A stretch of 36,283 bases of DNA from positions 1 to 36,283 of the forward strand of contig JAEWQO010000137.1 of NCBI GenBank assembly GCA_023460315.1. Direction: 5' to 3'. The notes beneath the pieces were generated by a model that was given only the letters and a program-made list of their open reading frames with translations, was not told where the DNA came from and searched no databases. This document shows positions 1-5,316 of the stretch, one piece after another. Position numbers and translations under genes: made by a program. How positions within the stretch are numbered: the first letter of the stretch is position 1; the number at the start of each line of letters is the position of its first letter. The stretch comes from Actinomycetes bacterium (GTDB taxonomy: Bacteria > Actinomycetota > Coriobacteriia > Coriobacteriales > Eggerthellaceae).

Positions 1-121
1 CATCTTAAGCCTCTGGTAGGCGGTCATTGGATTTTCAAGGGCAAAGCCTTCGATGCGCACCCGCATAGCGGGTGGTTCTTTGTCCTGCGCGTTCCGCACA
101 GGACAGGCTCACGAGCCTGAA
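1..121. other. Left-edge sequence, no secure gene
   Basis: The strand between the rplT terminator and the window edge is open in more than one frame. On the minus strand a frame opens with ATG at 66 and runs off the left edge for 22 codons, but it has no Shine-Dalgarno sequence. On the plus strand a frame enters from the left edge and stops at 118-120. A 7-bp hairpin (arms CACCCGC and GCGGGTG, about 61-77) lies in the middle. A gene following rplT on the minus strand is possible, but no family is recognisable from so short a piece. Confidence 0.3.
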
Positions 122-151
122 TAAAAAGGGGCTGCATCGAAATGCAGCCCC
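122..151 (-). terminator. Intrinsic terminator after rplT
   Basis: On the minus strand a perfect 10-bp stem (128-137 paired with 142-151, arms GGGGCTGCAT and ATGCAGCCCC) with a TTCG-type tetraloop is followed directly by a T tract (123-127). It lies 27 bases past the rplT stop and closes the infC-rpmI-rplT operon. Confidence 0.95.
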
Positions 152-177
152 TTCGGGTGACGCAGATGAAATGATGC

Positions 178-540
178 CTACAGGGCCTTCTTGGCCTTCT
201 TGGCCACCTCGGCAACGGCGGTGAATGCCTCGGGATCGTTAATGGCCATGTCGGAAAGGACCTTACGATCCAACTGCACACCAGCCTTCTTGAGACCATT
301 CATGAACACGGAATAGCTCAGGCCATTCAGGCGAGCGGCCGCATTGATGCGGGTGATCCAAAGACGACGGATGTCGCGCTTCTTGTTGCGACGGTCGCGA
401 TACATGTATTGAAGCGAATGCTGCACCTGCTCCTTCGCGGCACGATACGAGCGCGATTTCGCGCCATAGTATCCCTTTGCACGATTGAGGACGGTACGAC
501 GCTTTTTATGAGCGTTGACTGCACGCTTGACACGGGGCAT
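178..540 (-). CDS. rplT: 50S ribosomal protein L20
   Basis: Product of 120 residues, the normal length for bacterial L20. It binds 23S rRNA early in assembly of the large ribosomal subunit. The start MPRVKRAVNAHKKRR, the segment GYYGAKSRSYRAAKEQV and the block RRNKKRDIRRLWITRINAA are diagnostic of the family. The ATG at 540 has AGGAG about nine bases upstream. It is the last gene of the infC-rpmI-rplT operon, 19 bases after rpmI, and a strong terminator follows. In several bacteria L20 represses this operon through the mRNA. No L20-binding site can be assigned here by eye. Confidence 0.99.
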   Translation of the reverse strand: MPRVKRAVNAHKKRRTVLNRAKGYYGAKSRSYRAAKEQVQHSLQYMYRDRRNKKRDIRRLWITRINAAARLNGLSYSVFMNGLKKAGVQLDRKVLSDMAINDPEAFTAVAEVAKKAKKAL

Positions 541-559
541 GAATGATCACTCCTATCGA

Positions 560-757
560 TTAACGAATTCCGAGATTGCGCGCGATGACCTTCTTGTCGG
601 CGGCGGCGATTTCGGTTTCGTGGCGGAAATTACGCTTGCGCTTCTGGCTCTTCTTGGTCATGATATGGCTCTTGAAAGCCTTCGACCGCATGATCTTGCC
701 GGAACCGGTGACGCGGAAACGCTTGGCGGTGCCGCGATGGATTTTCATCTTAGGCAT
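560..757 (-). CDS. rpmI: 50S ribosomal protein L35
   Basis: A 65-residue, strongly basic protein beginning MPKMKIHRGTAKRFRVTGSG and containing KKSQKRKRNFR, which are hallmarks of bacterial L35. It is a structural protein of the large ribosomal subunit. The frame is open further upstream, but the family start is the ATG at 757, which has GGAAGGA six bases before it. The start overlaps the end of infC by eight bases, so translation is probably coupled to infC. The gene order infC-rpmI-rplT is the conserved bacterial one. Confidence 0.98.
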   Translation of the reverse strand: MPKMKIHRGTAKRFRVTGSGKIMRSKAFKSHIMTKKSQKRKRNFRHETEIAAADKKVIARNLGIR

Positions 758-1322
758 TGCTGTCCTTCCCTTCTTCTTTCTTCTCGTTCTCTTTCTTCTT
801 CTTTGCCGCAGCGGGCAAAGGAGCGATGAGCATATGCATGTTGCGGCCTTCCATCTTCGGCTGCGTCTCAATAACGGCTTGGTCTTTCAAGTCGTCGGCG
901 AGTCGCTCGAGGATGGTCAGGCCTTGTTCCGGATGGGCCATCTCGCGGCCACGGAACATGATGGTGATCTTGACTTTGTTACCGGCGTCAAGAAAGCGCA
1001 GGACATGCTTTTTCTTCGTCGTGTAATCGCCCACATCGATCTTCGGGCGGAATTTCATTTCCTTGGTTTCGATCTTGCTTTGGTTCTTGCGAGCCTGCTT
1101 TGCCTTGATCTCTTGATCATATTTGAACTTGCCATAGTCCATGATGCGGCATACCGGAGGATCGGCGTTCGGCGCGATCTCCACGAGATCAAGTCCTTCG
1201 CCGTCGGCGACCTGTTGGGCCTGGGCAACTGGATAAATGCCCATCTGGGTACCGTCGTAGCCGATCAACCGGCATTCCCGAGCACTTATTTCTTCATTGA
1301 GCCTTGGCTCCTGAGCAGCTAT
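750..1322 (-). CDS. infC: Translation initiation factor IF-3, probable ATA start
   Basis: IF-3 binds the 30S subunit, prevents premature 50S joining and proofreads start codon and initiator tRNA. Family motifs are clear: PRLNEEISARECRLIG near the N-terminus, APNADPPVCRIMDYGK in the N-domain, RPKIDVGDYTTKKKH at the domain junction and FRGREMAHPEQG in the C-domain. A Lys/Glu-rich tail (AAAKKKKENEKKEE) follows. An ATG at 1412 lies upstream of an intrinsic terminator and would add about 30 non-homologous residues, so it is rejected. Downstream of the terminator the best Shine-Dalgarno (GGGAGG, 1332-1337) is nine bases before an ATA codon at 1322, giving 190 residues, close to E. coli IF-3 (180). 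A GTG at 1331 abuts the Shine-Dalgarno and is the alternative. infC is known to use rare starts such as AUU in other bacteria. Gene identity is certain; the start is an inference. Confidence 0.93.
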   Translation of the reverse strand: MAAQEPRLNEEISARECRLIGYDGTQMGIYPVAQAQQVADGEGLDLVEIAPNADPPVCRIMDYGKFKYDQEIKAKQARKNQSKIETKEMKFRPKIDVGDYTTKKKHVLRFLDAGNKVKITIMFRGREMAHPEQGLTILERLADDLKDQAVIETQPKMEGRNMHMLIAPLPAAAKKKKENEKKEEGKDSNA

Positions 1323-1488
1323 CGCGCTCACCCTCCCTTTCTGCGCCTGTGCGCCACCAATAAAAAACCCCCAGCGCAAGCTGCGGGTCCGCATTCGATG
1401 CATCGCCAGCAAGGCGGCTATTCGAACGACCCATCAGCAGCAGCTGCGCCGAATCAGGTGGAGGATTCTTCCTCGCTTGTGTAAACAT
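1294..1488 (-). CDS. Putative leaderless leader ORF upstream of infC
   Basis: A 64-codon frame begins with ATG at 1488, seven bases after the TAGAAT -10 box, which is the expected transcription start. Its mRNA would therefore be leaderless. The frame runs through the attenuator hairpin and its T tract (1361-1389) and stops at 1294-1296, about 29 bases inside infC. The peptide (beginning MFTQARKNPPPDSAQ) resembles no family I know and has no hydrophobic segment. It may be a regulatory reading frame rather than a functional protein, or chance. Confidence 0.3.
   Translation of the reverse strand: MFTQARKNPPPDSAQLLLMGRSNSRLAGDASNADPQLALGVFYWWRTGAEREGERDSCSGAKAQ
1361..1389 (-). terminator. Intrinsic attenuator in the infC leader
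   Basis: On the minus strand the arms CCCGCAGC and GCTGGGGG pair with one internal mismatch around a TTGC loop and are followed by six Ts (1362-1367). It lies between the promoter (1496-1523) and the infC start (1322), the position of attenuators that control IF3-L35-L20 operons in other bacteria. Its existence also argues that infC starts downstream of it. Confidence 0.75.
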
Positions 1489-1495
1489 CTTATCT

Positions 1496-1523
1496 ATTCT
1501 AGCATGGATGGAAATGAATGCAA
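1496..1523 (-). promoter_or_regulatory. Promoter of infC-rpmI-rplT
   Basis: Minus strand: -35 TTGCAT (1523-1518), 16-base spacer, -10 TAGAAT (1501-1496) preceded by TGC, which makes it an extended -10. The predicted start point is about 1488-1489, coinciding with an ATG. The transcript leader before infC would be about 167 bases. Confidence 0.7.
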
Positions 1524-1918
1524 GCTCATTTTTCGATCATCTCAGTGGCGGGGGCGTCGACAGAAGGCCTGCGACCCGAAGCGCAAGAAGGTGAGAGGCA
1601 GCGTGCTGCGCCCCGTCTGCGAGAAGGAGGCATGCGGATGCACCTCGAAGGCTCCCCGAGCACGCAGCACGTGAAACCATGCAGCTGATCGCACGGATGC
1701 GCAGCGCGGCAACTCTGGCTCGTTGGTGCTCTGTCTTCTTCTACACCAGACATCCTTTTGTCTCGTTCTCCAAGCGGGTGGAATGGGAGCATTGCCGCTT
1801 CGGCTCCCGGGCAAACCTCCTGCAAAGGCGCGAGCCTCCCTCTGCCGTCGTGCTCATTTCGATTGATGTCGGGCATCGTTCTGCCGACACGCCGGCAAAC
1901 TCCGGCTGCGTCATTTGC
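1524..1918. other. Divergent intergenic region, no gene seen
   Basis: This stretch separates the infC promoter (-) from the ybaN-like gene (+). Frames open on both strands (for example 1526-2146 on the minus strand), but their translations are rich in Arg, Pro, Ser and Cys, have no Shine-Dalgarno or family motif, and look like chance frames in GC-rich DNA. No RNA gene was recognised. Confidence 0.5.
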
Positions 1919-1924
1919 TATACT
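1916..1924 (+). promoter_or_regulatory. Extended -10 promoter for ybaN-like gene
   Basis: TGC followed by TATACT (1919-1924) forms an extended -10 hexamer about 70 bases before the gene at 1995. No convincing -35 lies 16-18 bases upstream, which is tolerable for an extended -10. The same TGCTATACTCA string occurs upstream of the ABC exporter operon (minus strand, 30011-30001). Confidence 0.45.
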
Positions 1925-1994
1925 CACGCTATCGGCCCGCTTCGAACGGAAGCCAAACAAGGCCGGAGCCGCCCCTCGACGACGGAAGGATGCC

Positions 1995-2399
1995 ATGAAA
2001 CGACTCCTCATGCTTGCCGGCGCCTGGATTGCCTGTGTCCTCGGATGCGTGGGCGTGGTCGTTCCCGTGCTGCCCACCACTCCATTCCTGCTGCTCTCGA
2101 CATTCCTGTTCGCAAAATCATCTCCGCGCTGCCACGCGTGGATCATCTCGACAAGGATCTACCAGACCTATGTCGGGGCGTTCAAGGAAGCGGGTGGCAT
2201 CCCCCTCATCACCAAGGCCCGCATCCTCACCGTCTCGTTCGCCCTCATGGCGGTGAGCGCCTTTGTCGTTCAGAAACCGTTGGTATGGGCGGTCTTGGGC
2301 ATCGTCTCCCTTTTCCTCGTCTACTTCATGGTGATACGCATCCCCACCATATCACCCAAGCAGGTCCAAACCGTGCGCCAGGCGCAAGACGGCGAATAG
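1995..2399 (+). CDS. YbaN/DUF454 family inner membrane protein
   Basis: A 134-residue membrane protein. It starts MKRLLMLAGAWIACVLGCVGV, followed by the family signature VVPVLPTTPFLLLSTFLFAKSSPR, in which the Gly/Pro-rich LPTTPF turn is typical of DUF454 (E. coli YbaN). Further hydrophobic segments lie near residues 75-90 and 95-115, giving three to four membrane spans. The function of the family is unknown. The frame is open upstream, but the ATG at 1995 has GGAAGGA five bases before it and begins exactly where family members do. It is transcribed alone; the next gene is convergent. Confidence 0.9.
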   Translation: MKRLLMLAGAWIACVLGCVGVVVPVLPTTPFLLLSTFLFAKSSPRCHAWIISTRIYQTYVGAFKEAGGIPLITKARILTVSFALMAVSAFVVQKPLVWAVLGIVSLFLVYFMVIRIPTISPKQVQTVRQAQDGE

Positions 2400-2423
2400 C
2401 GTCAATCACGACGGTCAAGAAAC

Positions 2424-2460
2424 GCGGCGCTGCGGCTTTGGGGACGCAGAACGCGCCGCG
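2424..2460. repeat. GC-rich inverted repeat between convergent genes
   Basis: Outer arms CGCGGCG and CGCCGCG and inner arms CTGCG and CGCAG surround a roughly ten-base loop. It sits between the ends of the ybaN-like gene (+) and the four-TM gene (-) and may act as a terminator for both, although no T tract follows on either side. Confidence 0.4.
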
Positions 2461-2470
2461 ACAGCCACCT

Positions 2471-2962
2471 TCACAAGATGGCCCCGTTCCGCACGTCATC
2501 GGCCGCGCCGAGCACGGGATCAAAGCCGGTCACCTTCGCCGCGACGAACAGGGCAACCGGCTCGGCGAGCAGCGCCGTGACAAATCCCACGGGATACGCC
2601 AAGAACAGGGGCAAAAGCCAGGCAGCTAAAAAACCGGGACAGAAGAATCCCCTCATGAGACCAGTCATAAAAAAATTCATGATAGGCACCATGATGGCAA
2701 GAACGACCAAATTCTTGCACAGGACACCAAGGACGGTGCCCGGCTCCCTGTGGTTCCAAGCTGCAAATTTCATGCCTATCCTGTTGACGGGGATGACAGT
2801 GGTCACAACCGTCCCGATGACGGTTCCATAGGCAAACGGCGCCAAAACCGTCTGAAGAGCAACAGACTGGCCGTTAAACACCGTCATGGCAATGGATACC
2901 GTGAACGACAACGAGAGCGACAGCATAAAATTGACCAGGATGGTCCAGGCGAATTTGCGCAT
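2471..2962 (-). CDS. Four-TM membrane protein of unknown function
   Basis: A 163-residue hydrophobic protein starting MRKFAWTILVNFMLSLSLSF. Hydrophobic stretches near residues 5-27, 35-57, 80-103 and 108-136 suggest four membrane segments. A short basic loop (NRIGMKFAAWNHREPG) joins the second and third. I do not recognise the family; it is remotely reminiscent of small DUF2798-like proteins but is about twice as long. The ATG at 2962 is chosen over one further upstream because GGAGAGGGG precedes it. It lies 38 bases after the LysR gene on the same strand and is probably co-transcribed with it, so it may be a target or partner of that regulator. Confidence 0.75.
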   Translation of the reverse strand: MRKFAWTILVNFMLSLSLSFTVSIAMTVFNGQSVALQTVLAPFAYGTVIGTVVTTVIPVNRIGMKFAAWNHREPGTVLGVLCKNLVVLAIMVPIMNFFMTGLMRGFFCPGFLAAWLLPLFLAYPVGFVTALLAEPVALFVAAKVTGFDPVLGAADDVRNGAIL

Positions 2963-3000
2963 GGTATCCCCTCTCCGCCATGCCACGGCATGACCGCATT

Positions 3001-3981
3001 TCATGAACATGCATCATCCCGGGAGGTGACTGGGGAGAAGTCGAACGCCCGGCGCATGCCAGGGATGCATCCGCACGGCAGGTCCTCCTTTTCACGCCCG
3101 AAAATGGCGTCATACACTTCTTTGAATTCTTCGTAGAACAAAACGGCGATCGGATTGCTGATGTGCTGCCTTCTCACCAGGCAGAAAACGGCTGTCTCGT
3201 CCTCCTTGATGGCGACGGCACACACGCCTGATCCAAAATACTCCGAAGGGCTGAACCCCGGTGTCACCCCAAAGCCATCGCCTTCCATCGTAAATGCCTG
3301 TGACAAAGGTTTTCCCAGGTGAATCCTTACTCCATGTCGGTCGAACATGTCTTTTAGATACGACAGATAGAGTTCGCAGCTATCCTGATCCAACACGCGG
3401 AGTTTCATGTCGCCCAACTCCGCAAGAGACACCGAGGAACGGTTTGCAAGGGGACTCGACTCATCGACCCAGAGGCAAAAGGGAAGGGAGAACAGATCGC
3501 GGAAGTCAAGGCCTTCGCAGTTCATATTGGGAAGACGAAGGGAGAATACCGCATCGAACGCACCGTTCATGAGAGCTTCCCGATAGTCCTTGAACTGTAT
3601 GTCCTCGAGATAGATGTTCACATCAGGATACTTTTTCTCGAAACGGGCAATGACCGGATGGATGACCTCGTTGAGACGGGGGAAACGCACAGCACCCCCT
3701 ATGCGCAAGTTTCCTTGGATAGTGTGTTCCCCGCTCAAACGCCGAGACACCGCATCGTACTCGCGCACGATCAGGGCCGCGCTGTCCCGAAACAGGCAGC
3801 CCGCCTCCGTCAACTGCACGGATTTCGTGTCGCGGATAAGAAGCCGCGAGTCCAGCTCCCTCTCCAAGACGGCAACATGCTTGCTCAGCGTAGACGGCGT
3901 GACATAGAGCATCGAAGCCGCCTTGCGAAAATTGAGCGTTTTCGACAGCTGCACAAACTCCCGGAGCCATTGCAGTTCCAT
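3001..3981 (-). CDS. LysR-family transcriptional regulator
   Basis: A 326-residue regulator. Residues 1-60 form the LysR winged helix-turn-helix (MELQWLREFVQLSKTLNFRK, then AASMLYVTPSTLSKHVAVLERELDSRLL). The remainder is the periplasmic-binding-protein-like effector domain (NLRIGGAVRFPRLNEVI onward). The ATG at 3981 is preferred because MELQWL is the family N-terminus and AGGGGG precedes it by about nine bases. It lies downstream of the molybdoenzyme genes on the same strand, after a 318-base gap, so it could regulate them or only the four-TM gene that follows. The ligand is unknown. Confidence 0.93.
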   Translation of the reverse strand: MELQWLREFVQLSKTLNFRKAASMLYVTPSTLSKHVAVLERELDSRLLIRDTKSVQLTEAGCLFRDSAALIVREYDAVSRRLSGEHTIQGNLRIGGAVRFPRLNEVIHPVIARFEKKYPDVNIYLEDIQFKDYREALMNGAFDAVFSLRLPNMNCEGLDFRDLFSLPFCLWVDESSPLANRSSVSLAELGDMKLRVLDQDSCELYLSYLKDMFDRHGVRIHLGKPLSQAFTMEGDGFGVTPGFSPSEYFGSGVCAVAIKEDETAVFCLVRRQHISNPIAVLFYEEFKEVYDAIFGREKEDLPCGCIPGMRRAFDFSPVTSRDDACS

Positions 3982-4299
3982 CGTGGCCAACCCCCTACCA
4001 AGCAAGCTCCCGGTATCCTGACAGAAGCTTGTTGCATTGACACAGCCTCACCGGGGATTTCTCAGCCATCCGCTGCGCCCCTGCCCACGTTCGCGCAAGC
4101 GACGCTATCGTGCGCACGCCACGCAAACTCAGGCAGGGAACACGGCCCCGCTCCCCCTCACATGCAGGACACGGTCCGTTCTGGCCAAATCATCATCCGT
4201 TTGGACAGCAAGAACGGCGTAGCGCATGCGAGATAACCGGCAACCGCCGCACAGCGGATTGCACACCCAGCACCTACTTTTCATCCCCTCCGCAGAATA
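3982..4299. other. Intergenic gap, no gene seen
   Basis: This lies between the end of the FKBP gene and the LysR start, both on the minus strand. The short plus-strand frames here are Arg/Pro/Ser-rich with no start signals. No clear terminator for the FKBP gene and no confident promoter for LysR can be drawn. A TTGACA hexamer at about 4036-4042 points along the plus strand and has no partner -10. Confidence 0.4.
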
Positions 4300-4722
4300 T
4301 CACCCCGTCGATCCGATGACCAGAACCTCATACACCAGATTTTTACCGGCAAGCGGATGATTGAGATCGAGATCGAACGTGTAGTCGTCGGCATGAGCCA
4401 CCCGGGCCGGAACGGGAGCGTGGGGATTGGAAGGGCTTCGCCACATGATCTCCATGCCTTCCTCCAGGCATTCTCCGTGAGGAACGGACGATCGCAACAC
4501 GCCCCGTTGAATCGCCTCCTCCCGTCGCTCGCCGTATCCCAGGCCCACTTCGACCCTCTTCCTCTCTCCCACAGCCATGGCGGAAAGAGCCTCTTCAAGC
4601 CGTTCGGGAACGCAACGCCGGCCGAGCACCACCTCTTCGGGCTCCCCTTCGCTCTTCTCCGCAAACAGCGTTCCGTCCTCGTAATACCCGCGATAATAGA
4701 ATCGTATGCGTCTCGCGTCCAT
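4300..4722 (-). CDS. SlyD-like FKBP peptidyl-prolyl isomerase
   Basis: A 140-residue FKBP-type prolyl isomerase of the SlyD kind, with an FKBP half, an inserted chaperone flap and the closing FKBP strand. Diagnostic features are the opening YYEDGTLFAEKSEGEPEEV, the helix ERLEEALSAMAVGERKRVEV, the transition VGLGYGERREEAI and the C-terminal LDLNHPLAGKNLVYEVLVI, which matches the SlyD pattern D.NHPLAGK.L.F.V. The His/Cys-rich metal-binding tail of E. coli SlyD is absent. The ATG at 4722 has GGAGAAGGG upstream. It follows the ferredoxin subunit by 48 bases on the same strand and is probably the last gene of the molybdoenzyme operon. SlyD proteins help deliver Ni and assist Tat substrates and metalloenzymes elsewhere; a role in maturing this enzyme is inferred. 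Confidence 0.9.
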   Translation of the reverse strand: MDARRIRFYYRGYYEDGTLFAEKSEGEPEEVVLGRRCVPERLEEALSAMAVGERKRVEVGLGYGERREEAIQRGVLRSSVPHGECLEEGMEIMWRSPSNPHAPVPARVAHADDYTFDLDLNHPLAGKNLVYEVLVIGSTG

Positions 4723-4770
4723 GACCGCCCTTCTCCTTGGAACTCGATGGTCTCTCGCAACCCTTCCCCG

Positions 4771-5316
4771 TCAATCGTTCTTCAGCTTCTCGTCGAGCGT
4801 GTCAATGTCGCTTGACTCGTCCAGCCGGTTCTCCTCGCGTTGCAGAGCCAGCTTGAAGCTGCGGTTGATCTCGACATCGTCGAGGCGATCATCTCCCGTT
4901 CCTGACAGCTCGATGTTCGTCGCGCCCCTCACCAGGTCGACAACGCTCGTGCGATCGATGTCCTCCTGCCAAAATGGCTGATCAGATCGAGGGACGAACA
5001 ACACCTGCCGATCCTTTGCATCAAGCTCTTTCACCAGTTCTTCAAGAGGACCAAATCGCATGACATCGGCAAGGCAATGATGGACGCAGGTCGGCTTCTT
5101 GCCCTGAGCCACTCTGTCGGCGCACAGATCGCACAGGTCGGTTGGAACCGGTATCTTGTTCCAATTCATCTGCTTGTTGTTGACCTCCCAAGGCCCGTCG
5201 TTAAACACCCGTATGCCAAACTTGCCAACAGGAAACCCGTGCTCTTCCTTGCAGGCCACCTCGCAGGAATGACATCCGCTGCAATACTCGTAGTCGATGA
5301 GCAACCCGTTACGCAT
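4771..5316 (-). CDS. Ferredoxin-type 2x[4Fe-4S] subunit of molybdoenzyme
   Basis: A 181-residue electron-transfer subunit with eight cysteines in two groups: Cys12-x2-Cys15-x2-Cys18-x3-Cys22 and Cys62-x2-Cys65-x11-Cys77-x3-Cys81. These fit two [4Fe-4S] clusters. DmsB-like partners normally carry sixteen cysteines and four clusters, so this is a reduced version. The C-terminal hundred residues are acidic and free of cysteine. There is no membrane anchor or signal. The ATG at 5316 (AAGGTGG six bases upstream) overlaps the end of the catalytic gene by eight bases, indicating translational coupling. It presumably passes electrons between the catalytic subunit and a soluble donor or acceptor. Confidence 0.92.
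   Translation of the reverse strand: MRNGLLIDYEYCSGCHSCEVACKEEHGFPVGKFGIRVFNDGPWEVNNKQMNWNKIPVPTDLCDLCADRVAQGKKPTCVHHCLADVMRFGPLEELVKELDAKDRQVLFVPRSDQPFWQEDIDRTSVVDLVRGATNIELSGTGDDRLDDVEINRSFKLALQREENRLDESSDIDTLDEKLKND

Noticed and set aside
576..1484. Long plus-strand frame of 302 codons over infC
   Set aside because: It is antisense to infC and rpmI, whose protein motifs are certain, and it has no start signal.
1526..2146. Minus-strand frame of 206 codons upstream of infC
   Set aside because: Product is Arg/Ser/Pro/Cys-rich with no motif, partly antisense to the ybaN-like gene, and without a ribosome binding site.
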